NCBI RefSeq assembly: GCF_000017265.1
Contig: NC_011144.1
Span: 3,884,001-3,948,000 of the forward strand
Length of the DNA stretch: 64,000 nt
Direction: 5' to 3'
Origin: Phenylobacterium zucineum HLK1
GTDB lineage: Bacteria; Pseudomonadota; Alphaproteobacteria; Caulobacterales; Caulobacteraceae
Position 1 is the stretch's first letter. Each line of letters begins with the position of its first letter. Made by a program: the position numbers and the translations under genes. Positions 11,842-20,486 of this stretch are shown one piece after another. The notes below the pieces were generated by a model, which was given only the letters and a program-made list of their open reading frames with translations, had not been told where the DNA came from and did no database searches.

Positions 11842-12405
11842 CTACTCGGAAGTCTGTTGTTCGTCGGATTCAAGCCGGGCGGCGCGCGTCTGCGCCCCCC
11901 GCTTCATCAGCTCGTCGGTCAGCACCAGCTTGGCCTCGACGATCCAGGCGAAGGGGACGAGCGCCGTCTCCTCCTCGCCTTCCAGATCGATCGCGACCTG
12001 GTCGCCTTCCACGCCGGCCAGCACGCCCCGGAACCGCTTGCGGCCCTCGGCCAGGCGGTCCAGCTCCAGGCGCGCTTCGTAGCCCTCGTAGGTGTCGAAG
12101 TCCTTCAGCCGGGTCAGCGGCCGGTCCACGCCGGGAGATGAGACCTCCAGGGTGTACTCGCCCGAGATCGGGTCGGCCGCGTCCAGCACCTCGGAAACCG
12201 CGCGCGACAGCTTGGCGCAGTCCTCGACGTTCATGTCGCCGCCCGTTCCGTCTTCAAGAAGGGGGCGCTCGGCCATGATCTGCAGGCGACGCTGGTTGCG
12301 CTCGCCGCCCATCAGGCGCAGGCGCACGATCTCGTAGCCCACGGCCTCGGCCACGGGATCGAGCAGGTCCAGCAGTTTCAGGTCCTCGGCGGTCTTCCCG
12401 CGCAT
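11842..12405 (-). CDS. rimP: Ribosome maturation factor RimP
   Basis: 187 residues from the ATG at 12405. RimP helps assemble the 30S subunit. Landmarks are [18 protein letters not shown] at the start, the [17 protein letters not shown] helix and [15 protein letters not shown], the family signature. An upstream in-frame ATG at 12471 would add 22 residues, but it lacks a ribosome site and its codons would run through a terminator-shaped hairpin. A CGGAGG sits 12 bases before 12405. A promoter at 12499-12527 and the hairpin at 12434-12460 suggest a structured leader ahead of the rimP-nusA-ylxR-infB operon. Confidence 0.92.
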   Translation of the reverse strand: MRGKTAEDLKLLDLLDPVAEAVGYEIVRLRLMGGERNQRRLQIMAERPLLEDGTGGDMNVEDCAKLSRAVSEVLDAADPISGEYTLEVSSPGVDRPLTRLKDFDTYEGYEARLELDRLAEGRKRFRGVLAGVEGDQVAIDLEGEEETALVPFAWIVEAKLVLTDELMKRGAQTRAARLESDEQQTSE

Positions 12406-12426
12406 GAAAGGCCCAGGCCTCCGGCA

Positions 12427-12460
12427 AAGAAAAAAGCGGTCGGGCCGGAGCCCGCCGCTT
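12427..12460 (-). terminator. Terminator or leader attenuator ahead of rimP
   Basis: Read leftward: AAGCGG pairs with CCGCTT and CGGGC with GCCCG around a 4-base loop (12434-12445 with 12450-12460, one bulged base), then six T and CTTT. The hairpin lies about 144 bases past the TonB receptor stop but only 22 bases before the rimP start and downstream of the predicted rimP promoter. Confidence 0.8.
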
Positions 12461-12498
12461 GAAAGCGCCATCCAGCGCTATCAGCGATGTTGGGAAGG

Positions 12499-12527
12499 AA
12501 TATAGCGGCCGATCAGGCGCTTGTCAG
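12499..12527 (-). promoter_or_regulatory. Predicted sigma-70 type promoter of rimP-nusA-infB
   Basis: On the leftward strand CTGACA (12527-12522) and TATATT (12504-12499) are exactly 17 bases apart. Transcription would start near 12492, giving a leader of about 87 bases before the rimP ATG. Confidence 0.6.
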
Positions 12528-12603
12528 CCCCATTACGCGGGGGCGCGACGACCTGCGCCCGCCGTCGCCTCGACCGAGGTCCAGGGACGGCGGGCGCACG
12601 GCC

Positions 12604-14709
12604 TTACCTCGCCATCGACAGGCGCACGAACACGCTCCGGCCCGCCCCCGGCAACCGGGCGCCGACCGGCACGTCCGAACCGGCGATCCGGTTGTAGCCC
12701 GCCAGGTGGTCCGAGTAGCGGCGATCCAGCAGGTTCTCGACGCCCGCCGAGACCCGCACGCCCTGGCGCACCCGCCAGTCGCCGTAGAGGTTCACGAGGC
12801 CGTAGCCGCCGGTCCGCTGCTCGTCGTTGGTGCCCGAGACCTTGTCCTGGTCGGCCACCAGCCGGGTCTCGGCCGTCACCGACCAGGCGTCGGCGTCGTA
12901 GCTGACGGCGGCGGTCAGGCTGGGCGGGGAGATGCGGTAGAGATCGTCCGGGACGTCCCGCCGCTCGCCGCGCACGTACGAGGCCACCGCGTCCAGGCGC
13001 CAGCGCTCGGACAGCTTCACCCCGCCGGCCACGTCGAAGCCCCACAGCCGCGCGTCCACGTTGGCGAACCGCAGCGGCGTGGGATCTCCGTTCATCGCCG
13101 CCACCCGCTCGTGAAGGGTGTCCAGCACGCCGGGGGTGGCGTCGAAGGGAACGCCCTGGATGTAGTTGTCGACCTCGCGCACGAAGACGGTCGGCCGCGC
13201 GTAGGCGCGGTCGCCGGCCCAGTCGAACCCGGCCTCGGCGATCCAGGCGACCTCCGGCTCCAGCGCCAGGTCGCCGACGTAGATGTTGCCGTCGGCGAGG
13301 CCCCCGCTCGTGTTGCCCGGGAGCCAGCTGTAGCGCTCCACATAGCCGGGGACCCGGGTCTTGCGGGCCAGGGTGAGCCGCCACGACAGGCCGTCGCGCT
13401 CGGGGGTCCAGAAGCGGGCCGAGACGTCCACCGTGTCGTCGTCGCGGCTGCGGTCGGCGGCGTTGAACGCGGCCGCAAGGGAGACGGGACCCGCCGGCAG
13501 GGCCGGGCCCAGGACCGTGCGCCCGGCGTCCGCCTCGTGGCGGTCGAAGCGCAGGCCGAGCTCGCCCATCACCGGTCCGAGGCCGCCGGTCCATTCGGCG
13601 TAGGCGCCGGTCCGCGTGGCCTCCACGTCGGGCAGCGAGGTCACCAGGAACGCCGGGTTGGCCGGATTGAGGATCTGGACGTTGCGGTCGGTGGCCTCCG
13701 CGTCGGCCCCCAGGCGCAGGCGCCCGCCGGCGGCGGGGAACGAGACCGCGCCTTCCGCCGCCCGCGTGTAGGCCTTCGCCAGGGCCTCGCGCCGATCCAT
13801 CGGCGAAGCCGGGGCCGGGCGCAGGCCGAAGTTGTTCATGGCGTGGTCGACGCCGGCGTAGCTGAACGCAGCCTCGGCCTGCACCTCGCCGAACTCGCCC
13901 CGCCAGCCCACGCGGGCGAAGTCGCTGTCGAAGTAGCGGATGTCCATCGGGAACGGCGGGTTGCCGGTCGGGCCGGTGTGCTGGCGCCGCACGTCGAGCG
14001 AAACCTCCTGGTCCCCCGCCCGCGCGCCGGCCGAGAGCCCGTAGACGCTGCGCTCGAAGCGGCTGGCGCGGATCGTCCCGCCGGGGAACTCGGCGTCGTC
14101 CCCCTTCTCGTAGGCGCCCAGCAGGTTCAGCCGCCAGGCCTGCCCCGCCGCCCCGGCGATGCCGCCGACCGAGCGGCTGTCGTCGCCCGACCGGGCTTCG
14201 GCGGTGAGGTCGTAGCCCAGTTCGGGCTCGCCGCCCTGGGTGAAGTCCAGCCGCTTGAAGACCGCGTTCATGCCGCCGGCCAGGCCGGGCCCCTCCCGCA
14301 CCGGGCTGACGCCGCGATCCACCTCCAGCGCCGAGACCAGGGAGGTGGGCGCGTAGTGGAACGGCGGGTCCATCAGGTTGGGGCCGCCCGAGGCGAAGCG
14401 CTGGCCGTCGACCCGAAGGTTCAGCCGGTGGCCGAACAGGCCCCGGTACTGGGCCTGGCCCGACAGGGCGCCGTTGCCGACCCGGGCGCCGCCGGGCACG
14501 CGGGCCAGCAGGGTCGTGGGATCGGGGCCCTCCACTGGGCGGGGGGCGATCGTCTGGGCCGTCGGCGTCGTGCGCTCGATGCGCGGGGCGGTGACGACGA
14601 TGACGTCGAGCAGCGGCGCGGGCGCCTCCTGGGCGGCGGCGGGCATGGCGGCGCCCATGCCGCCTCCCAGGGCCACGAGCGCGGCCGAGGCGAAGAGTCG
14701 AAGGTTCAT
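12604..14709 (-). CDS. TonB-dependent outer-membrane receptor, probably copper type
   Basis: 701 residues from the ATG at 14709. A signal peptide (MNLRLFASAALVALGGG to about AQ at residue 27) leads into a TonB-box-like segment (DVIVVTAPRIERT), a plug domain (TTLLARVPGGARVGNGALSG) and a 22-strand barrel ending in SVFVRLSMAR with a basic final residue pair. The plug has GGPNLMDPPFHYAPTS, resembling the MDPP motif of copper receptors of the OprC/NosA group. The DUF2946 gene just upstream fits that, since this family often travels with copper uptake genes. Vitamin B12 or siderophore uptake is the alternative; no cobalamin riboswitch was seen. Confidence 0.85.
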   Translation of the reverse strand: MNLRLFASAALVALGGGMGAAMPAAAQEAPAPLLDVIVVTAPRIERTTPTAQTIAPRPVEGPDPTTLLARVPGGARVGNGALSGQAQYRGLFGHRLNLRVDGQRFASGGPNLMDPPFHYAPTSLVSALEVDRGVSPVREGPGLAGGMNAVFKRLDFTQGGEPELGYDLTAEARSGDDSRSVGGIAGAAGQAWRLNLLGAYEKGDDAEFPGGTIRASRFERSVYGLSAGARAGDQEVSLDVRRQHTGPTGNPPFPMDIRYFDSDFARVGWRGEFGEVQAEAAFSYAGVDHAMNNFGLRPAPASPMDRREALAKAYTRAAEGAVSFPAAGGRLRLGADAEATDRNVQILNPANPAFLVTSLPDVEATRTGAYAEWTGGLGPVMGELGLRFDRHEADAGRTVLGPALPAGPVSLAAAFNAADRSRDDDTVDVSARFWTPERDGLSWRLTLARKTRVPGYVERYSWLPGNTSGGLADGNIYVGDLALEPEVAWIAEAGFDWAGDRAYARPTVFVREVDNYIQGVPFDATPGVLDTLHERVAAMNGDPTPLRFANVDARLWGFDVAGGVKLSERWRLDAVASYVRGERRDVPDDLYRISPPSLTAAVSYDADAWSVTAETRLVADQDKVSGTNDEQRTGGYGLVNLYGDWRVRQGVRVSAGVENLLDRRYSDHLAGYNRIAGSDVPVGARLPGAGRSVFVRLSMAR

Positions 14710-14792
14710 GATGCTGTCCACGGCGCGCCTTCGCGGGCGCGCGTCCTTGTTCGATGATGCTGAGAGACGAGGCGCCGCGGCGGGCGCGAGGG

Positions 14793-15215
14793 TCAGGCGG
14801 CGAGCCCCGGCGGTCCCCGCGCCGGCGGGGGCGGCGCGCAGAGGCCGCGGCCGGGGGCCAGCGACGCCGGAGCCGAGCGCGTGAGCGCGGCGCAGGCGGC
14901 GAACGCCACCCTCGTGGAATGGTCGAGGGCCGGCGGCGGGGCGAGGTGCTGGGCGGCGGCGAAGACGCACGGGACATGGTCTGCGCGCTGGCCCGAAGGA
15001 CCGGCCGGCTCGCCGCCGTCATGAGCCGGCGAGGCGTGCGCCCCGACGGCGACCATGCCCTGCGGCGTGCAGAGGACCAGGGGGAAGGGCGCGGCCTCGG
15101 CCGGCGCGGCGGCCATGAACCCGGGCGGCACGAGGAGCTTCATCGCCAGGGCCAGGCAGGCGAGCGCCAGCCCGAGGGCCGGCAGGTTCCGCTTGAGGCG
15201 CAGGGCGAAGGTCAC
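14793..15215 (-). CDS. DUF2946 family protein
   Basis: 140 residues. One hydrophobic N-terminal segment (residues 12-35) acts as a signal or membrane anchor. The rest has the DUF2946 pattern: LCTPQGMVAV, a His-bearing segment, then HVPCVFAAAQHLAPPPALDH with conserved Cys and His. The function is unproven; the Cys/His residues and the frequent neighbourhood of copper receptors suggest copper handling in the periplasm. It sits 83 bases upstream of the TonB receptor on the same strand and is likely its operon partner. The Pro-rich end is unremarkable for GC-rich genomes. Confidence 0.78.
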   Translation of the reverse strand: MTFALRLKRNLPALGLALACLALAMKLLVPPGFMAAAPAEAAPFPLVLCTPQGMVAVGAHASPAHDGGEPAGPSGQRADHVPCVFAAAQHLAPPPALDHSTRVAFAACAALTRSAPASLAPGRGLCAPPPPARGPPGLAA

Positions 15216-15258
15216 GCGCGCTTGCTACCGCATCGCGGCGCGGCCGTGTTGAGCTGGG

Positions 15259-15657
15259 TCAATCGAGACGTTCGATGGGGCCCTCGGTCTGGATCCGCGC
15301 CCAGGGATGCCGGCGGGCCTCGTAGACGCTGACCCGGGGCTCGGGGAAGCCGGGATCCGCAAAACCGCCCACCGGCACGCTCACCATCCCCGGCCGCCGC
15401 TCGATGCGGTACCAGACCGTGCCGCCGCACGCCGGGCAGAACGCGGCGGTCATCCAGTGGCCTTCGTCGCCGTGGCGGGTGAACTCGCGCGCCTCCCCCT
15501 CGAACGCCACCTGGTCCTGGGCGAAGGTCGCCTGGACCCCGAAGGCCGAGCCGGTGCGGCGCTGGCAGTCTAGGCAATGGCAGACCGAGATCCGCGCCGG
15601 CTCCCCCCGGCAGTGGGCCTTCAGCGCGCCGCACGCGCATGTCGCCGTCCGCAGCAT
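15259..15657 (-). CDS. GFA family zinc-binding protein
   Basis: 132 residues. This is the glutathione-dependent formaldehyde-activating (GFA/CENP-V) fold. The structural and catalytic zinc ligands are all visible: CACG at residues 7-10, CHCLDC near 26-31, and CPACGGTVWY near 74. The family's first member was proposed to speed glutathione-formaldehyde adduct formation, but most homologues have no proven activity. A glutathione synthase gene is present elsewhere in this window (48.6 kb), so the cofactor is made. The gene stands alone, divergent from ppa. Confidence 0.9.
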   Translation of the reverse strand: MLRTATCACGALKAHCRGEPARISVCHCLDCQRRTGSAFGVQATFAQDQVAFEGEAREFTRHGDEGHWMTAAFCPACGGTVWYRIERRPGMVSVPVGGFADPGFPEPRVSVYEARRHPWARIQTEGPIERLD

Positions 15658-15765
15658 CCCCGGCCCCCTTCCGTTTTCGACCTTCGCGGACCTTTACTCA
15701 GGCCGGGACTTCGCCCAAGAGGCGCGCCTCGACTCTTGTGTGTCGCACCATAAGGCCAGCTCCCC

Positions 15766-16299
15766 ATGGACCTCTCCAAGATCCCCGTCGGCGAGAACCC
15801 GCCGTACGACGTCAACGCCCTCATCGAGATCCCGCAGGGCGGCGAACCGGTGAAGTACGAGATCGACAAGGAATCCGGCGCGATCTTCGTCGACCGCTTC
15901 CTGCACACCGCGATGTTCTATCCGGGCAACTACGGCTTCATCCCGCACACCCTGGCCGACGACGGCGACCCGATGGACATCATCGTGGTGGGCCCGACCC
16001 CGGTGGTGCCCGGCGCCATCATTCGCGCCCGTCCGGTGGGCGCGCTGATCATGCGCGACGAGGCCGGCGGCGACGAGAAGATCCTGGCCGTGCCGGTGGA
16101 CAAGCTGCACCCGTTCTACGCTGGCGTGGACTCCTGGCGCGCCCTGCCCGCCATCCTGACCGAGCAGATCGCCCACTTCTTCAAGCACTACAAGGATCTG
16201 GAGAAGGGCAAGAGCGTCGACATCGTCCGCTGGGCCGACCCGGAAGAGGCCGCCGACCTGATCCGCACCTCGATCGAGCGCTACAAGAAGGAAGGCTGA
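15766..16299 (+). CDS. ppa: Inorganic pyrophosphatase (family I)
   Basis: 177 residues, the normal length for soluble bacterial enzymes. It hydrolyses pyrophosphate to phosphate and thereby pulls biosynthetic reactions forward. The metal-binding signature appears as DDGDPMDIIVVG near residue 64. Further landmarks are KYEIDKESGAIFVDR, YPGNYGFIPHT and the C-terminal HFFKHYKDLEKGK. It is a single gene, convergent with trmB only 6 bases away, with a weak ribosome site before the ATG. Confidence 0.97.
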   Translation: MDLSKIPVGENPPYDVNALIEIPQGGEPVKYEIDKESGAIFVDRFLHTAMFYPGNYGFIPHTLADDGDPMDIIVVGPTPVVPGAIIRARPVGALIMRDEAGGDEKILAVPVDKLHPFYAGVDSWRALPAILTEQIAHFFKHYKDLEKGKSVDIVRWADPEEAADLIRTSIERYKKEG

Positions 16300-16305
16300 C
16301 GCCGC

Positions 16306-16980
16306 CTAGCGGCGGACGAAGTCGAGGAACACCGGGGCGCAGTCGCCCAGGCGCTTCTCCTCGTAGCGGGTGGTGACGTGGTCGGCCGGCGGGAGCCGCC
16401 AGTCGTCCGCGCGCCCGGCGGTCCAGTCGAACCGGCCGTCCTTCAGGATGCGCTCCAGGCTCCAGTCCACGTAGTCGGCCCAGTCGCTGGCGAAACGCAG
16501 GGCGCCGCCCGGCTTCAGCACCCGGGCGAGCTCGGCTGCCGTCTCGGCCTGGACGAGGCGGCGCTTGTTATGCCGCGCCTTGGGCCAGGGATCGGGAAAC
16601 AGGATGAACACCCGGTCCAGGCTGGCGTCCGGCAGCCGCGCGATCAGCTCGCGCACGTCGCCGTCGTGGATGCGGACATTCTGGAGCCCCTGCTCCTCCA
16701 CATGCCGCAGGGCGCTGGCCACCCCGTTCTGGAAGGGCTCGGCGCCGATCACCAGCACGTCGGGCCGGCGGGCGGCCTGGGCGGCCATGTGCTCGCCGCC
16801 GCCGAAGCCGATCTCGAGCCACGTCTCCGCCGCGCCTGGCATGAGGTCCTTGGGCGCGAACGGCTCCAGCGGCGCGCGGATGGCCGGCAGCAGGGTGTCC
16901 ATCAGCGCGGCCTGCCGCGGCTTGATGGCGCGCGACTTCAGCCGGCCGTAGGACCGCAGCGGCGGATGGGGGTCGGTCAT
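16306..16980 (-). CDS. trmB: tRNA (guanine-46-N7)-methyltransferase TrmB
   Basis: 224 residues from the ATG at 16980. It methylates G46 in the tRNA variable loop using SAM. The SAM site is LEIGFGGGEH (residues about 52-61), followed by VLVIGAEPFQNG, the DGDVRELI strand, and the catalytic segment VFILFPDPWPKARHNKRRL typical of TrmB. The open frame extends upstream into metK, but the family start is at MTDPHP. It is downstream of metK, the SAM producer, with a metK terminator between them. Confidence 0.95.
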   Translation of the reverse strand: MTDPHPPLRSYGRLKSRAIKPRQAALMDTLLPAIRAPLEPFAPKDLMPGAAETWLEIGFGGGEHMAAQAARRPDVLVIGAEPFQNGVASALRHVEEQGLQNVRIHDGDVRELIARLPDASLDRVFILFPDPWPKARHNKRRLVQAETAAELARVLKPGGALRFASDWADYVDWSLERILKDGRFDWTAGRADDWRLPPADHVTTRYEEKRLGDCAPVFLDFVRR

Positions 16981-16997
16981 CAGATCGATCCTACCTG

Positions 16998-17028
16998 AAA
17001 CGCAAACGGCGCCGCTGAGCGACGCCGT
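16998..17028 (-). terminator. Probable terminator of metK
   Basis: Read leftward, ACGGCG pairs with CGCCGT (17023-17028 with 17006-17011), with CGCT/AGCG inside and a tiny loop. TTGCGTTT follows. A second, GC-only inverted repeat (17048-17054 with 17073-17079) lies closer to metK. Confidence 0.55.
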
Positions 17029-17093
17029 CGACATCTGGCGACGATGGGTCCCGGCGCTCCGCTCCGCGGACACCGGGACGACATCGCCAAGGC

Positions 17094-18314
17094 TCAGACC
17101 AGCTTGCGCAGCTCGTCCACCAGGTCGGTCTTCTCCCACGAGAAGCCGCCCTCGTTGTCCGGCTTGCGGCCGAAGTGGCCGTAGGCCGCCGTGCGCGCGT
17201 AGATCGGCCGGTTGAGGCCCAGGTGCTCGCGGATGGCCCGCGGCGTGGCCCCGCCGATCATCTGCGGCAGCGCCTGCTCCAGCTTGGCCGGGTCGACTTC
17301 GCCGGTGCCGTGCAGGTCGACGTAGAAGCTCAGCGGCTGGGCCACGCCGATCGCGTAGCTGATCTGGATGGTGCACTTCCGGGCCAGGCCCGCGGCGACC
17401 ACGTTCTTGGCCAGGTAGCGGCAGGCGTAGGCGGCCGAGCGGTCCACCTTGGTCGGGTCCTTGCCCGAGAACGCGCCGCCGCCGTGCGGGGCCGCGCCGC
17501 CGTAGGTGTCGACGATGATCTTGCGGCCGGTCAGGCCCGCGTCGCCGTCGGGGCCGCCGATCTCGAAACGGCCGGTCGGATTGACCAGCCATTTGGTCTT
17601 GCGGGTGACGAGGCCCTCCGGGAAGACGCTCTCGACGAACGGCTGGATCACCGCCTGCAGGCGCTTGGGCGTGCAGATCTGGTCGTCGAGGCGCTTCTTG
17701 TGCTGGGTCGAGACGACGATCTTCAGCACCTCGACGGGGCGGCCGTCCTCGTAGCGGATGGTCACCTGGCTCTTGGCGTCGGGCTCGAGCACGGGGCATT
17801 CGCCCGAGTGCCGGACCTCGGCGAGGCGGCGCAGGATGTTCTGCGAGAACTGCAGGGTCGCCGGCATCAGCTCGGGCGTCTCGTCGGTCGCATAGCCGAA
17901 CATGATGCCCTGGTCGCCCGCGCCCTCGTCCTTCTTGTCCGAGGCGTCCACGCCCTGGGCGATGTGGGCCGACTGCTCGTGCAGGAAGCAGGCGTACTTG
18001 GCCTTCTCCCAGTGGAAGCCCTTCTGCTCGTAGCCGATGTCCTTGACCGCGGCGCGGACCTTGGGCTCGAGCGACTTCACGATCTCCTTGGTGAGCGCCT
18101 TGTTCTCGGCCTTGGACGCGCCGGGACGGCCCGCCCGGACCTCGCCCGCCAGGACGATGCGGTTGGTGGTCACCAGGGTCTCGCAGGCGACGCGGGCCTC
18201 GGGCTCGACGGCCAGGAAGGCGTCGACGACAGTGTCCGAGATACGGTCCGCCACCTTGTCGGGGTGGCCCTCGGACACGGACTCGCTGGTGAAGATGTAG
18301 TTGGAACGGCTCAA
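17094..18314 (-). CDS. metK: S-adenosylmethionine synthetase
   Basis: 406 residues. It joins methionine and ATP to make SAM. Signatures are [16 protein letters not shown] near the start, [15 protein letters not shown], and the phosphate-loop-like [19 protein letters not shown]. It is somewhat longer than the E. coli enzyme (384), as in many alphaproteobacteria, which carry an extra segment around [12 protein letters not shown]. The upstream region holds a promoter-like pair with a 16-bp palindrome between its two elements, suggesting repression by a dimeric regulator, perhaps in answer to SAM or a SAM product. No SAM riboswitch was recognised. Confidence 0.97.
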   Translation of the reverse strand: MSRSNYIFTSESVSEGHPDKVADRISDTVVDAFLAVEPEARVACETLVTTNRIVLAGEVRAGRPGASKAENKALTKEIVKSLEPKVRAAVKDIGYEQKGFHWEKAKYACFLHEQSAHIAQGVDASDKKDEGAGDQGIMFGYATDETPELMPATLQFSQNILRRLAEVRHSGECPVLEPDAKSQVTIRYEDGRPVEVLKIVVSTQHKKRLDDQICTPKRLQAVIQPFVESVFPEGLVTRKTKWLVNPTGRFEIGGPDGDAGLTGRKIIVDTYGGAAPHGGGAFSGKDPTKVDRSAAYACRYLAKNVVAAGLARKCTIQISYAIGVAQPLSFYVDLHGTGEVDPAKLEQALPQMIGGATPRAIREHLGLNRPIYARTAAYGHFGRKPDNEGGFSWEKTDLVDELRKLV

Positions 18315-18378
18315 GACGCTTAGCTCCGGAGACTTTGGGCCCCGCGCGAAGCGGCGGCCGGTCGAGAGGTCGGCCAGC

Positions 18379-18406
18379 CTATAAAGAAATCTTTATGTCC
18401 CAACAA
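18379..18406 (-). promoter_or_regulatory. metK promoter with embedded palindromic operator
   Basis: The palindrome ATAAAGAAATCTTTAT (18381-18396) has two perfect 7-base arms and a 2-base centre. It lies in an AT-rich island between TTGTTG (18406-18401) and TTATAG (18384-18379), 16 bases apart on the leftward strand. This is the normal place for a repressor site. From memory, alphaproteobacterial SAM-cycle genes carry similar AT-rich palindromes for ArsR-type regulators; this is not verified. Confidence 0.55.
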
Positions 18407-18423
18407 GCGCGCCGAGGGCGACG

Positions 18424-18858
18424 TTACGCCTCGGCGGTCTCCGGCGTCTCGGCGACGGCCCGGACGAGATCCAGGATCCGTCGGCGGACCCGCGCCTGGC
18501 GGATGCGCGGGAAGGCGTGGGCCAGCTCCATGCCGTCGTGCGACATCAGGAAGGTCTGCACCTCGTCGCTGGGCGGCGAAGCCTCGCCCGCGCCGGCCTC
18601 CTCCAGGCCCTCGTAGAAGTAGGCGATCGAGGTCTGCAGCGCGCGGGCCATCTCGAACAGCTTGGAGGCGCTCACCCGGTTGGTGGCGCGCTCGTACTTC
18701 TGCACCTGCTGGAACGTCAGGCCGATGGCTTCGGCGAGGCGCTCCTGGCTCATGCCCAGCTCCTTGCGGCGCATGCGGATGCGCAGGCCGACGTGCCGGT
18801 CGACGGGGTTGGGGCCTTCGGTCTCAGCGTCGTGCGAGGTCTTCATGCGGCGATGCAT
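18424..18858 (-). CDS. XRE-family transcriptional regulator
   Basis: 144 residues (132 if the in-frame ATG at 18846 is used; neither has a clear ribosome site). A Cro/C1-type helix-turn-helix occupies about residues 24-77: LRIRMRRKELGMSQERLAEAIGLTFQQVQKYE. The remainder (YFYEGLEEAGAG to the end) is an acidic linker and a basic helix, RIRQARVRRRILDLVRAVAE. This single-HTH type is widespread in Caulobacterales and their relatives. It lies upstream of metK on the same strand, but the palindromic metK promoter between them argues for separate transcription. It is a candidate, not proven, binder of that palindrome. Confidence 0.88.
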   Translation of the reverse strand: MHRRMKTSHDAETEGPNPVDRHVGLRIRMRRKELGMSQERLAEAIGLTFQQVQKYERATNRVSASKLFEMARALQTSIAYFYEGLEEAGAGEASPPSDEVQTFLMSHDGMELAHAFPRIRQARVRRRILDLVRAVAETPETAEA

Positions 18859-18903
18859 ACCGGACGTTCAAGGAATCGCAACCTGTGCGAGCGTGCCGCA
18901 GGC

Positions 18904-20478
18904 TCACCGTCTCCGCGCGCGCGACGCCAGCAGGGCCAGCGCCGACAGGAGCAGCATGCCCCCGAACGGCCAGCCTCCCACCCGCGCGTAGAGGGTCGGC
19001 GGCAGGGCCGGCGGAAGGCGCGCATCGATGACCCCGAGCTCGCCCAGGCCAAGACGCGCGCCGGGCAGGATGCGGCCGTGCGCGTCGATCACCGCCGAGA
19101 CGCCGGTCGGGGTGGAGCGGACGATCGGCAGCCCCTCCTCGATGGCCCGGTAGCTTGCGATGTTCAGGTGCTGCAGCGGGCCCGACGTGCGGCCGAACCA
19201 TGCATCGTTGGAGACGTTGAGGATCCAGGACGGCCGGATCCCGTCGCCCTCGGCCGGCGGCGGCCGGGAGAAGCCCGGGAACAGGGCCTCGTAGCAGATC
19301 AGCGGCTGCAGGGCGGGCACGCCCCAGGGCGCGAGCGGCCGCGGCGGCGGGCCGGCCGAGAAGTCCTCCGGCATGTGGACCAGGCTGCGGAAGCCGACCC
19401 GCGTGGCGAGGTCGCCCAGCGGCAGGTACTCGCCGAACGGCACCAGCCGGTGCTTGTCGTAGACGCCGGTGACCCGCAGGCCCTCGTTCTCGCGCCGGAA
19501 CGCCACCAGGCTGTTGAAGTACCGCACCTCGCCGTCGGGGGCCGCCTCGGCGCGGTTGGCCCCCATCAGCAGCGTCTGGCCCTCGGCCAGGGTGTCGCGC
19601 AGCAGGGGTCCGTAGATCGACTGCGGCGCCAGCAGATCGTCGATCACCGCCGGCAGCGCGCCCTCTGGCCAGATGACGATGTCGGGCCTGGCGGCGGCCT
19701 GGCGGCGGGTCAGCCCGGCGTAGGCGTCGAAGATCATCCGCAGGTTCTCGGGCCGCCACTTGTCCTTCTGGTCGATGTCGGCCTGGACGATGCGGATCAG
19801 GGGCGCGTCGGCGGCGATGGCCGGCCCGGCCGGCGCGGCCCGCAGGCGCAGGTGGCCGTGGGCGTAGAGGCCGGCCAGGGCCATAAGGGCCAGCCCCAGC
19901 GCCGCGGCCCGGCTCCGGCGCCCGACCGAGAGGCCCAGCACCGCCGGCGCCGCGGCGATCGCGATGGTGATCCAGCTCAGACCATAGGCGCCGACGAGGG
20001 CGGCTGCCTGCGAGGGCGCCGAGCCCGCCCGCCAGCTCTCGCCCGGCAGGTCCCAGGGAAAGCCGGTCAGCACGTGGCCGCGCAGCCACTCGAAACCGGC
20101 GTAGCAGCCGGCGAACACCAGCACCTTCCAGGCGCCCTGCGGTTTCAGCGCCCGGTAGGTCAGTCCCGCCAGGCCCCAGAAGAGGGCAAGGCCGCCGGCC
20201 AGGAACACCAGGCCGAAGGGCGCCATCCAGCCGTGGACGCGGACGTCCACCAGGAAGGGCTCGACGATCCACCAGGTGGAGACGCCGAAATAGCCCAGCC
20301 CGGCCAGCCAGCCGCGGAAGAACGCCGAGCGCAGGGGACGCGGCCCCTCCGTCTCCAGCGCGAGGAGCACGACGGCGTAGCCCAGCAGGCCAGGCAGCAG
20401 GCCGAAGGGCGGATGGGCCAGCCCGGCGGCCAGCCCGCCGAGCAGCGTCCAGAGTCGGGGAAGCCAGGCGCCGCGCAA
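18904..20478 (-). CDS. lnt: Apolipoprotein N-acyltransferase
   Basis: 524 residues. It is an inner-membrane enzyme that adds the third acyl chain to lipoproteins. The N-terminal half has about six hydrophobic segments, and the C-terminal half is the periplasmic nitrilase-fold domain. The Glu-Lys-Cys triad is visible in WPEGALP, KHRLVPFGEYLP and ICYEALFPG. A final membrane helix (GGMLLLSALALLA) closes the protein. The gene begins 9 bases after the corC stop, within the lnt-corC-ybeY-phoH-miaB run known from many proteobacteria. It would process the lipoproteins coded in this same window. Confidence 0.96.
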   Translation of the reverse strand: MRGAWLPRLWTLLGGLAAGLAHPPFGLLPGLLGYAVVLLALETEGPRPLRSAFFRGWLAGLGYFGVSTWWIVEPFLVDVRVHGWMAPFGLVFLAGGLALFWGLAGLTYRALKPQGAWKVLVFAGCYAGFEWLRGHVLTGFPWDLPGESWRAGSAPSQAAALVGAYGLSWITIAIAAAPAVLGLSVGRRSRAAALGLALMALAGLYAHGHLRLRAAPAGPAIAADAPLIRIVQADIDQKDKWRPENLRMIFDAYAGLTRRQAAARPDIVIWPEGALPAVIDDLLAPQSIYGPLLRDTLAEGQTLLMGANRAEAAPDGEVRYFNSLVAFRRENEGLRVTGVYDKHRLVPFGEYLPLGDLATRVGFRSLVHMPEDFSAGPPPRPLAPWGVPALQPLICYEALFPGFSRPPPAEGDGIRPSWILNVSNDAWFGRTSGPLQHLNIASYRAIEEGLPIVRSTPTGVSAVIDAHGRILPGARLGLGELGVIDARLPPALPPTLYARVGGWPFGGMLLLSALALLASRARRR

Positions 20479-20486
20479 TGAAAGGC

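Noticed and set aside
7520..12082. Open frame of 1520 codons rightward across infB, ylxR and nusA
   Set aside because: It is the antisense of three firm genes and has no family match or domain pattern.
12533..15022. Open frame of 829 codons in the TonB receptor region
   Set aside because: It is an alternative frame with no signal peptide or motif; the receptor frame has both.
16306..17799. Long frame joining metK region to TrmB
   Set aside because: Only the last 224 codons match TrmB; the upstream part is out of frame with metK.
18315..18378. SAM riboswitch in the metK leader
   Set aside because: The leader is under 70 bases and shows no SAM-I, SAM-II or SAM/SAH pattern I could recognise; a protein operator explains the site better.
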